The translations under genes and the position numbers were made by a program. Below are positions 14,101 through 26,100 of a stretch of 64,000 nucleotides of DNA, piece after piece; the first letter of the stretch is position 1; each line of letters starts with the position of its first letter. Source of the DNA: Asterias rubens. Taxonomy: Eukaryota; Echinodermata; Asteroidea; Forcipulatida; Asteriidae. The notes under the pieces are model-generated. The model did no database searches. It had not been told where the DNA came from and worked only from the letters and a program-made list of their open reading frames with translations. The stretch lies in contig NC_047072.1 of the NCBI RefSeq assembly GCF_902459465.1, positions 15,605,776-15,669,775 on the forward strand, given 5' to 3'.

Positions 14101-17100
14101 TAACAATGAAATCAGCTCTTTCAGATTGTTCTGTAGCGGGGTACCAGTCAAAAGCAGCTTCCTCTCAGCCTATCAATAAAAGAACAAAGTAACAAAATGA
14201 AAACGTGGACTCCTAAAAAGCTTCTGTAACCCAAAGGCCAGAAGATACATGTGTAAAGAAAACGATGAAGAGATGTTTAATAACAAATGAAATCAAGTAC
14301 AGACTGAAAGACCAATCCTTAGCGAAGCTTGGATCTGAGAAAGGATTCGAACCTGGGTCCAGAGAGGTGAAAGACGGGGTAAGATATTAATAAGTCAACC
14401 CCCAAAAAACCTTCACTATAAGTTTAAACTTTGTTATTGCATGACAACTTTATCTCCAGCTTTATGATTTAGTTTTGGATGTAATTCCTTGGTAGTGATA
14501 CTAAGAATTGGTTCCAATAACTGATGACTAACCCTGATCTTCATGAGAGTACCATAGCGTTGAGATTGCATATTCTTCAGCATGTGTGCCTCATCAAACA
14601 CAGCATAATGTATCCCCATCTTCCTGAACAAACTACGATCATCTGCATTACTAGTACACATGTTGTATCTGTAAACAAGAACAACCAATAAACATCAACA
14701 GTATTCAAACCAAGGACATGCTGTGCCTGTAAACAAAAACATATAACATTAACACTGATATTCAAACATGATGACCAGAGTAATATTAATGTATCAATGG
14801 ACTTTAGGACCTCATGTTCATTCCTGACATTTTCTGAGCTCCTTTGGAGTATGCAGCACCCGCAGCCAAATTAGCACACAGGTTGCTAATCATTCACATC
14901 AATAATCTCTAACCTTGAAGGTTTATAGTTAACCTATCAAGTTAAAGGATTCTCTTTGCAGTAATACAGTTTGTTATAATTTTTCACTTCAAAACATTTG
15001 AATCTAAGAAATGGTTCATACATGATTTTTTTCTTAAATTTTTGAGGGTTGTTGTTCAAACATGAATACTGCGGCCAGAGATGCGTTTGATATCCGCTGT
15101 CACCTCACTTAACGTCGATGGATTTTACTTTCTTGTGAAAATACTGCGATAGTTTTCTCAGGAAGTAAACATGGTATGCAACTTTCACATGCGACTCTCA
15201 CATATCTTTCTTAATAATTTCACATGCGACTCTCACAAATCTTTCTTAATAATTTTGTTGACAAAAACCAATTTATGATGCTACCTTCAAGGCATAATGA
15301 TAAATCAAGCTTCTGATCTACTTACGATGTAACGATGACATTACATGAGATACACTCAGCTAAGATGTTATATCGTAACTCTCTCCTCTCCTCAGCACTA
15401 CCCGAATATAAAATCACCTCCAAGGCTGGGCACCATGTATGAAGCTCACGAGCCCAGTTCTCTGATAAAAAGAAGAACAAAATCGTTCACATCAAAATTA
15501 GATTCATTTGCAAGAAAAAAGAAAGATGGATTTTATAAAAATAGTTGGAAGTTATGAGGATGAGTTTGTGCCCAACATTTTTTATCTTTAAGGTTTGTTA
15601 TTGGAAACAATCTTCATTGAGTAGTAGGTTTGGAATTGGCCCTGATCTTAATCCTAGCAGTTTTCCGGGCTGATTAAATTAGCTTATATTTATTGGTTTA
15701 TTTCATAAAAACATTACAAAGAAATGAAAAGTATGACAACCGATACGGTTGAATTGCACTAGATCATGTACATTAGAAAATAAAAAAATCTTTAAAAAGA
15801 GCTAAAGGTTAAACAATTAAAACACACAATAGCTAATAAGTAAGTATTACAAACAGTCCAAACAACAAACAATCACCCAGCACTTAAAACAATAATGAGA
15901 CTTAACAAAAATAGACGTTAACAAAGGGACAAATTGTGGATAAAGAGCCAACATTAGAATCCATACAGCTTGATTCATTGGCCGTGTCTTGGAAGGGAAT
16001 ACTAAGGATTAATGACTGATAATGAGGAGTGTATTGGTTACCTAGAGTTGATGATGGAACTACAATAAGATGAGGTCCTCCATCTCCTTGCTCCATTAAA
16101 TAAGCTAAGAATGCAATCGTCTGTACAGTCTTACCAAGTCCCTGTGTAAACAAAGGTTATTGAATTCAGATGCTTCATGTCACAAAACAAGGGCCCAGTT
16201 TCATAGAGCTGCATAAGCACAAAATTGTGCTTACCAGAAAAAGATCACCAGCCAAATTAACATGTCACAAGTGCAATTTTTGACTGGTAACCTGCTCATC
16301 TCTGCTTAGCAGAACATTGTTAAGCAATATTGTCTGCTTAGACAGCTCTATGAAATTGGGCCCAGGCACGATACAAATAATTCAAAACAAAGGTTTATTT
16401 GCTTGTCAAATAGATGAAAATAGCTATTGGGATTACTAATCAGGTATGGACTAAAAACCCAATCCACATACAAGGCTTTAGTGTGCAGTGGGATTTGAAC
16501 CGGTGACCACAGAGCAAAAAAGCGGGGAAAGAAACTAGGCCCCAACATAATCCCCCACTTATCACTTTTGGGTCTATATTTTGAGATGATATTTTACCAT
16601 TTCATCAGCTAGGATGCCATTGACTTCCTGTCTGTGCATCAAAGCTAGCCAGTTGAGTCCAACCACCTGGTATGGCTTCAGGACGAGTCTAGGAACAAGA
16701 CACACACACAGGTCAAAGGTTAAAATTAATGGCAGATTAGTGATGATTCTCTTGAAGACTTCACCTCATCATTCATCTGTATATCAGAGAGAAAGGTAGT
16801 GTCTGAAACGGTGACTTCGGCTACAGCTAGATCGCTCACTTCCTGCCTATTCTTTAACACTGGCAGACGCACTGATCTAGCTCTAGCTGTGTCTGAAATG
16901 GTGACTTCGGCTACAGCTACAGCTAGATCGCTCACTTCCTGCCTATTCTTTAACACTGGCAGACGCACTGATCTAGCTGTAGCTGTGTCTGAAACGGTGA
17001 CTTCCGCTACAGCTACATCGGTCACTTCTGCCTGTTCTTCAACACTGGTAGACGCACTGATCTAGCTGTAGCCGTGTCTGAAATGGTGACTTCGGCTACA

Positions 17101-20100
17101 GCTACAGCTAGATCGCTCACTTCCTGCCTATTCTTTAACACTGGCAGACGCACTGATCTAGCTGTAGCCCTGTCTGAAATGGTGACTTCCGCTACAGCTA
17201 CAGCTACATCGCTCACTTCTGCCTATTCTTCAACACTGGTAGACGCACTGATCTAGCTGTAGCCGTGTCTGAAACGGTGACTTCGGCTACAGCTACGGCT
17301 AGATCGCTCACTTCTGCCTATTCTTCAACACTGGCAGATGCACTGATCTAGCTGTAGCTGTGTCTGAAACGGTGACTTCGGCTACAGCTACGGCTAGATC
17401 GCTCACTTCTGCCTATTCTTTAACACTGGCAGACGCACTGATCTAGCTGTAGCTGTAGTCAAAGTCACTGTTTCGAACACGGCCTAATCTAGCCCTCAGT
17501 CTGGTCTTCTATAGCATATATTGATTACTGCATTTATATCAGCAAGAAGGAACCAGCCTTGGTTTAGGGACATGGATTAGGTTATTGGAAGATAAGATTA
17601 CTTACTTCTCCGAGAGGATTAGAGGTTGTTTTGTAATCTGTCCCTCAATATCTCTCCCATCATCACTGTCTTCACCTTCCTTATTAGGTAGTAGCTTAGA
17701 TACTATGGTCTGAATGCTATCTGAGATCTTACAACAACGATCCATGATAGAGGTCATGACCTGGTGACTCTCAAACAACTCAGCACAGTTCCATACTAAG
17801 GAGATCGTTAGTCCTTTAGTCAGCTGCATCTTAGATACCTGAAGGTCAAAGGTCAAATCAAGATTGTTTCATCGTTAAAGACAGTCTTTAGGGAATATAA
17901 AAGGGCGATGACAAGGTCTTGAATGGAAGAAGAGGGTTTTGACTAGGGGGTAATGAACTGAGCCAAAGTTACCCCACGTCTAAGACCCTATCCAGTCTTA
18001 AATGGCTCACTGAATCTTAAGTTCATACCAGAACACATCCTCTAGAGAAATATTTCCATCTGAAATACTGTCAGTGGAGATGATGGTATTATCTGAACTC
18101 ATAAAAACCACCATTGCTCATTTAAATTGCTGCAATGGGGGACTTTGGGGACACTAGGTGGCAGCAGATATTCCAGGTAAATCCATTGTTCTCTGCATTC
18201 TGTGCATGCTTGTCCATTATTATGAAATGATCCCACTGTAGGAGGGTTAAGCAATAATGATGAATTCTTACCAAGTCATCATAGTCTTCATACGGTCTTA
18301 TAGAAATTATTTTCTGAACTTTAGTCTTGGAGCAATGATTGATACTCAATAACTCCTCAGGAGTTGCTTCGTTGAAAAATGTAAGAATCAAGTCATCCAT
18401 CTCAGTCTTCTCTCTAGATCCACCTAACAAGATCAAGATAACAACAATCAATAATAGTTCAATCAATCAATCAATCAGTCAATCAATTTATCAATTAATC
18501 AGTTGCAGAATGTTAGACTCAAGTCATCCATCTCAGTCTTCTCTCTAGATCCACCAAACACGATCAAGATAACAACAATCAATAATAATTCAAAAACTTT
18601 ATGCTCCATTGGGATAATCCTACTCCAGAATCCTGCAGAACTAAGGTTGGGTGAGGTGGGAGCATTAATGAGTTACCTCTTTGTTCAGTATTTTCACTGT
18701 CGCTACTCGTTGAGTAATTCTCATCCTCACTACTCATGATCTCTTTATCGGGTCGTCTCTTCTTCAACGACTCATCCTGCTTAGTAGACGTCTTAGTTAC
18801 CTTTCAAACAAGACAATCAAAAAGTCAAGATTTAAATGTACATTTCTGTCACATTTGTCCCAATAACTTGTCTTTAAAAAAGGCATTGCATTCTGCTCTA
18901 CCACCGGGTCTGCTAGTGGATGCTACCCATGCCTACATCCTTATACACTGTGAAGGGGTAACCCTGTTTCAGTCCCAGGAGTAGGTGGCTCCTAGTGGAT
19001 GCTACCCATGCCTATATCCTTATACACTGTGAAGGGGTAACCCTGTTTCAGTCCCAGGAGTAGGTGGCTCCTAGTGGATGCTACCCATGCCTACATCCTT
19101 ATACACTGTGAAGGGGTAACCCTGTTTCAGTCCCAGGAGTAGGTGGCTCCTAGTGGATGATACCCATGCCTACATCCTTACAGACTGTGAAGGGGGTAAC
19201 CCTGTTTCAGTCCCAGGAGTAGGTGGCTCCTAGTGGATGCTACCCATGCCTACATCCTTATACACTGTGAAGGGGTAACCCTGTTTCAGTCCCAGGAGTA
19301 GGTGGCTCCTAGTGGATGCTACCCATGCCTACATCCTTATACACTGTGAAGGGGTAACCATGTTTCAGCCCTAGGAGTAGGTGGCTCCTAGTGGATGCTA
19401 CCCATGCCTACATTTTTATTTATTAATTATTAATTAATATTTATTTCATCGTTGTCCATTCATCTTACAATACATAGATTAACATTACATTCAGTTACAC
19501 AATAACATGTTTATGATAAAGTAGGCTATTACAATGTATACGCAATATAAATAATAGATTAACAACAATTTTATATGTAATAAGCGGTTGGACAACAATT
19601 AGGTTCAGGTGAAGCCGTGGCTTTTGTTCCTTAACCCATGGACAGACGAACACAAAAATAACAGCACCAGCACATATTGTACAGACAATAGACTTGACAG
19701 ACAAACACAACAACGGCTAATGTAAGGTGTGTTGAAAGATAACATAACCTAGGCAATGCAGAAACAGTCATAATCTATGAATATCCATCAAGTAGTTGCT
19801 TTTTCAAATTTCTTGTAAAGACAGGTAGAGTAATTGATTTTTTAATTGAGTTACTCAGACCATTCCAGAACCCAACTCCACGCTGAACAAAACTCTTTTG
19901 GTATAATGATGTTCTTTGGCGGGAAACAAACAAATTTGTCTTTGCAGTACTTCGAGTATTATATGAATGGACTTTTGAAGTTAAAGTGAAAAATGATCTA
20001 AAACAGCTTGGTAATGCGTTAGTCATAAATTTATACATAAATTTACCCAAATTAAGATGATAAAGGTCGATGATTTGTAGTATTTTAAGATTGAAAAATA

Positions 20101-23100
20101 ATGGAGCTGTGTGTTCGCGAAAACCAGCATTGGAAATTATGCGAACAGCTCTCTTTTGCAATGGAAGAAGTTTATTGCATTGTGACAAGGAACCACCCCA
20201 TGTAAGAATTGAGTAATTTAGATACGGCAGAACTAAAGAGTTATAAAGTGTTAGTAAAATATAACCGGGTACGAATTTCCTTAGCAATTAATTATACCAA
20301 TATTTTTAGCTTTTTTACTAGTAACTTCACTAATATGATTTCTCCAGGATAAATGTTCATCAATTTCTAAACCAAGAAATTTAGTGTGTTCCAATTTGTT
20401 AAGCCCCACACCGTCCAAAACTAGAGGAACAGACTGATTGTATCTTTTCTGTGCTGTACAGAATATTATATAATTACATTTCAACAAATTAATACATAAC
20501 TTATTAGCTTTAAGCCGAGTACTTATTTTTACAAGCTCAATATTTAAATTATTGACAGCTACGTTAACATTTTTGTGGCTGTAAACTAAACTTGTATCAT
20601 TAACAACAAGACAAAATGATATAATGTCAGAGGTGTTGCATATGTCGTTGACATAGATAATAACAAAGGTCCTAAAACAGAGCCTTGAGGCACTCCACAT
20701 GTAATAATAGGTTTCTCTAATGAAGTAGCAGAGTTATATGAGACTGATTGTTTCCTATTTGATAAATAACTTTTAAACCACTCCAGAGCTATACCACGGA
20801 CTCCACAGTGCTCTAATTTATGTATCAAAATGTTATGGTTAACCGTGTCAAAGGCCTTAGAAAGGTCCAGAAATATGCCAATAGAAATGTTTCCGTCCTC
20901 AATGCCTTCGAGCAGTTTGTTTGTTAAAAAGGATGTTGCTAACTCTGTAGAGCGATTTTTTCTAAAACCAAATTGAGATTCAGAGAGAAGGTTATGCTTA
21001 GATATAAAGCCTATTAGTCTTGCATACATTAGTTTTTCAAAGGTCTTCGAGAATGTCGATAGAACTGATATGGGCCGATAGTTCCCGATAACATTCCTAT
21101 CACCACCTTTATGAATTGGAGTAACTTGAGCTATTTTAAGACCATCAGGAAATATTCCATGAGTTAAAGACATGTTGAAGATCTCAGCAAGAGGTTTTGC
21201 CAAGGAATACCTTGCTTGTTTGATAACAATAGGGCTTAGTGAGTCGCAGCCTGTGGCTTTACCAGAAGGAAGATTGCTAAGAATGTCGATGATTTCTTCT
21301 TGTGTAATTGGGCTAAGAAAAAGAGAATTGTGACATTTACCATCAAGAAATGACTCAAATGCAGTGTTACATGGTGGGAGCTTACTGGCAAGCTTAGCAC
21401 CGACACTAACAAAATAATCATTGAATGCATCGCTAATTTCTTTGTCACCTTCAATTGTCACACCATCTTGAATAATGCAGGAAGGGTTTGGCTTGTGTTT
21501 TCCTTTATTTAAAACCGAATTTATCACATTCCAAGTACCCTTGACATTTCCCTTTCTAGTTTCGAATTGAGAACTAAAATACCTCTTTTTAGATGTTCTA
21601 ATTAAAGAATTTAATTTGTTTTTATACAGAGTTGTGTTTTTAAGGAATTTTTTATATAGAAAGTTTTTCCTCCTGATTGAATTATAGATACCAGCAGATA
21701 GCCATGGCGATTTACATCGGTTATACCTGCATTTGACTTCTTTTAGGGGGAAGTGTTTATCATACAATTTAAGTATGTGGTCTAAAAAATTTATCATACA
21801 CATCATGCACATTATTCTGTGCAGCCGTTACATTCCAATCACTTGTACTTAAATCGTGAATAAAGTGTTGGATAATAGTGTCGGTAATGTGACGCTTTTT
21901 ATATATCTGTTTGTTTTGTACATGATTGTGCATTGTATCGGCAATAGGAAAAACTGGTAAATGGTCACTTATGTCAGTTTCCAGAATACCAGTAGTGTGA
22001 TTCACAAAGGTCCTTATAGACTGTGAAGAGGGTAACCATGTTTCAGCCCTAGGAGTAGGTGGCTCCTAGTGGATGCTACCCATGCCTACATCCTTATAGA
22101 CCGTGAAGAGGGTAACCATGTTTCAGCCCTAGGAGTAGGTGGCTCCTAGTGGATGCTACCCATGCCTACATCCTTTAGACTGTGAAGGGTAACCCTGTTT
22201 CAGCCCTAGGAGTAGGTGCCTTCTAGTGGATGCTACCCATGCCTACATCCATATAGACTGTGAAGGGGGTAACCCATGTTTCAGCCCTAGGAGTGGGTGG
22301 CAACGTCCTCCTGGTGACAGTTGATTTGGTCGATAGCCCAAATCAGTTAAGTGTACCCTCACCTTGAAGTGGTTGTCTGTCATTTTGTGAACAGGTCTTC
22401 TCATTAAAAAATATAAAAATAAAAATAAAAGCCCATTTACCTTGGGGAAATATGCCGTCATTTTAGACTTTGACATCCGCTGACTATTTTCTTTATCAGA
22501 CGCATGCTCAATTCTACGACGCTTTTTCCTTGGACTTCTTTTTCTCACTGGAGATTCTTTAGTATCTACATAAAAGGATCAACCACTCACTAAGTATATT
22601 TCGATGTTAGAATTGTTGAAATGAGAAATAAAGAAAACAAGTCATTCTGGTCTGGACATTTGACCTAGGTGATCCGAAAACAATAGGCTTCTGGGGATCC
22701 CAATAATAATCCACAAATGAAGTTTGGAGTTGATAGGCCAAGTCCTTTTTTAAATATCTGTCGCACAATGATCGCAAACACTTACTTCTGTGTTGCAGTC
22801 ACTGTGTGGATATTCCTTTGTTCCATTCAATTAAGGAAAATCCTTAAAAGTATCATGTAAGTTGGAGTGTGTGATGGCACACACATGCAGCACAGTTACA
22901 GGGTAATTCTATTGTTGTTCTATTCCTTTTTCAGACAAAACGATATGCAGAGCCATGTAATTGGGCCAAGACGATTTCCAATATGATACGATATATGAGG
23001 ATGGCATAGTGATTTACTGGCTAGCTTACCTGACTGACCGCTATCACTGTCTCTATTAGCCATCATAGAAGCTGCTGTATCACTACAACCACCAGACTTA

Positions 23101-26100
23101 GTTAACACTTCTTCTATTTCCTGTAAACAAGATTAACAACCACACAATTTAAAACAATAATTTAGAGGTCGAACAAAGAAAACTTGACTAAACCATTGAC
23201 GTACGAATTAACGTGTTGAGACTCTTACCAACTGAGCTATCTAGACTTAATATTGACAGTCTCCCTACATGGTGCCAGTCAGAAGCCATTTAGACTGTAA
23301 CTGTCAGGGCTTACAACAAGTTTATGATTTAACCTGTGAAGTGACAGGAGAGGGATCACAGAATAAGGGGATCTGACATTTTATTTCAAATAAAGGTAAT
23401 TAACCATGAGGAAAACTGACTGGATATACATTTAAAATAATGGTGGGTTGAACAAAGGCAAATTGAACCTTTGTCCTCCATAGTGCTCTAGTACCAACTG
23501 AGCTATCTAAGTTCATGTGCTTTTTATTACCACCACATTGATTTTCTTTGTGACATCACATTGTTGAGACTGAAATTAAAATGTCTACAGGAACATTTCA
23601 AGGGACACCAAGGCATTGACCAGGGGTATGGAGGCAATGATCAGGGGCCACAGAGGCAATGCCCAGGGGCCACAGAGGCAACGACCAGGGGGGCATGGAG
23701 GCAATGCCCAGGGGCCACAGAGGCAATGACCAGGGGTATGGAGGCAATGACCATGGTCCACAGAGGCAATGACCAGGGGTCACAGAGGCAATGACCAGGG
23801 GTCACAGAGGCAATGACCATGGTCCACAGAGGCAATGACCAGGGGGTATGGAGGCAATGACCATGGTCCACAGAGGCAATGACCAGGGGTCACAGAGGCA
23901 ATGACCATGGGTATGGAGGCAATGACCATGGTCCACAGAGGCAATGACCATGGTCCAAAGAGGCAATGACCAGGGGCCACAGAGGCAATGACCATGGGTA
24001 TGGAGGCAATGACCATGGTCCACAGAGGCAATGACCAGGGGTCACAGAGGCAATGACCATGGTCCACAGAGGCAATGACCATGGTCCACAGAGGCAATGA
24101 CCAGGGGTCACAGAGGCAATGACCAGGGGCCACAGAGGCAATGACCAGGGGTATGGAGGCAATGACCATGGTCCACAGAGGCAATGACCATGGTCCACAG
24201 AGGCAATGACCATGGTCCAAAGAGGCAATGACCAGGGGCCACAGAGGCAATGACCATGGGTATGGAGGCAATGACCATGGTCCACAGAGGCAATGACCAG
24301 GGGTCACAGAGGCAATGACCAGGGGCCACAGAGGCAATGACCAGGGGTATGGAGGCAATGACCATGGTCCACAGAGGCAATGACCATAGTCCACAGAGGC
24401 AATGACCAGGGGCCACAGAGGCAATGACCAGGGGCCACAGAGGCAATGACCACAGGCACCAAGGTGATGACCAGGGGCATGGAGTATCAAGCATGCACAC
24501 ACATAAATATTGTTATGATCATACCTCAGATCTCCATTTAGGAAACATCTCCTTTAGTTTCTTAACATCCTCCTTCCTCCTCATCTCAACCGCATCCTTC
24601 TCTTGCTCACTGTCTCCTCCTCCATCAACACTCTCCTGCCCCTCGGATAAAATACGCCTCCTCTTCTTTTTTATTCTCTTGACTGTTGGAGGTGGAGTTT
24701 CCAGATCACTGATTCCATTGCCTACTGGGTTGTATTTGAGACTTTGTTGATGACTGCCGAGGGTGGTGATGTCTGAGTCAGATGAGGAGCTTGGTAAGGC
24801 ACTGTATTTCATCGGAGAGTAATGATTCGAGGATGCTTTGTTGGGAGAGGAGTGTAGGCCTGCACTCTTCACTCTGGTACCTATTAAATCAACATCAGAA
24901 TATTAAATCAATATCTACAGAAAATGAAACCTTACTCCAAAGGCAACTGAGATTCAGTGGGCACTGTTGGAGAAGCAAGAGATGGCTCAAGTAGTTTGAC
25001 TCCGGGAGCCTCAACATTAGGCCTGGGCGAATTATTCGAATATCCGGTTAATGGCGAATAGGTTTTCCTATCCGTAACCGCGAATGCCTTTTTTTTCTTA
25101 ACCGGATATCCGCAATGGGCGCGAATACCTATTTACAAACCGGATAGTTCTGTAATTACAACCAAGTAACCGGATATTCTTTAATATCCGAATATCCGCG
25201 GACGTCGGGTGACAACTGATAGGAATGTTTTGTCTGAATCCTTATGAAACTTCTATTAAGACAGCATAAAACAGCATAAATTAAGTATTTAACTATGCTC
25301 ACCTCCGTGAAGAGTAAAAACAATGACACTTCTGACGTAATTTGTTCAAAGATTACGAAAGTTTTCCTTCACGTAGAGTCAATCACGATCAAAAGAAAAA
25401 GCAAATCGCCATCTTTAAATTAGATCCGGTTATTTTTATGAATGAACCGAGTGACACTGTCTAAAACTAATATCAATCCGCCCATAAGATCTCATTCATA
25501 AACGAACAGCGCCCTCTAGCAGCAACAAAAAATTATTTTAAATATTTTGTTTCATTTTTTTAATTTTAAATAGCGCCCTCTAGCAGCGAAAAAACTATTT
25601 GAATATCTGGTTAATTTCGGATAGATGGCCAGCGATATCCGAATACCAAAATTTCACTATTCGCCCAGCACTACTCAACATGGTAAAAGCAATATTTGTT
25701 GACACTCCTGGAGTGTGATTGTGAAGGATACAGATGCAGGCCCAAAGAACAATTGCCAGGCATACCAATCTCATCAGAGTCCAATTATTTTGATGTTGAG
25801 TTGCAATAGAGTGGAGTAACTTGGAGGATTCAGGAGGGTGTAAAGCCAAAGGTACCATTGAGTTACAGTTCCAATACTCCAGTGTCTTATTGGTTTGAGG
25901 ATAAGGGGGCAGGGTAGGGGCTTGGGGACGCACCTGTTGGTACCCGCCCCTGGCTGCCAAAATCATAAATCATGAGTGTGTCAAGCCAAATGTACTGGCA
26001 GTGAGTTACAGTTCCACTACTCTACTTTTATATAAGTTTGAGGATAAGGGGTGGGGTGGGGCTTGGGGACGCACCTGTTGGTACCCGCCTCCTGCTGTCA

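Noticed and set aside
16726..17256. Overlapping open frames on both strands with repeated peptides
   Set aside because: Composition effect of the 90-bp minisatellite between SMARCAD1 exons 9 and 10.
23780..24502. A 240-residue open frame on the minus strand
   Set aside because: It is a reading through the 22-bp minisatellite. Every frame is open, and it lies in SMARCAD1 intron 4 between exons that join in phase without it.
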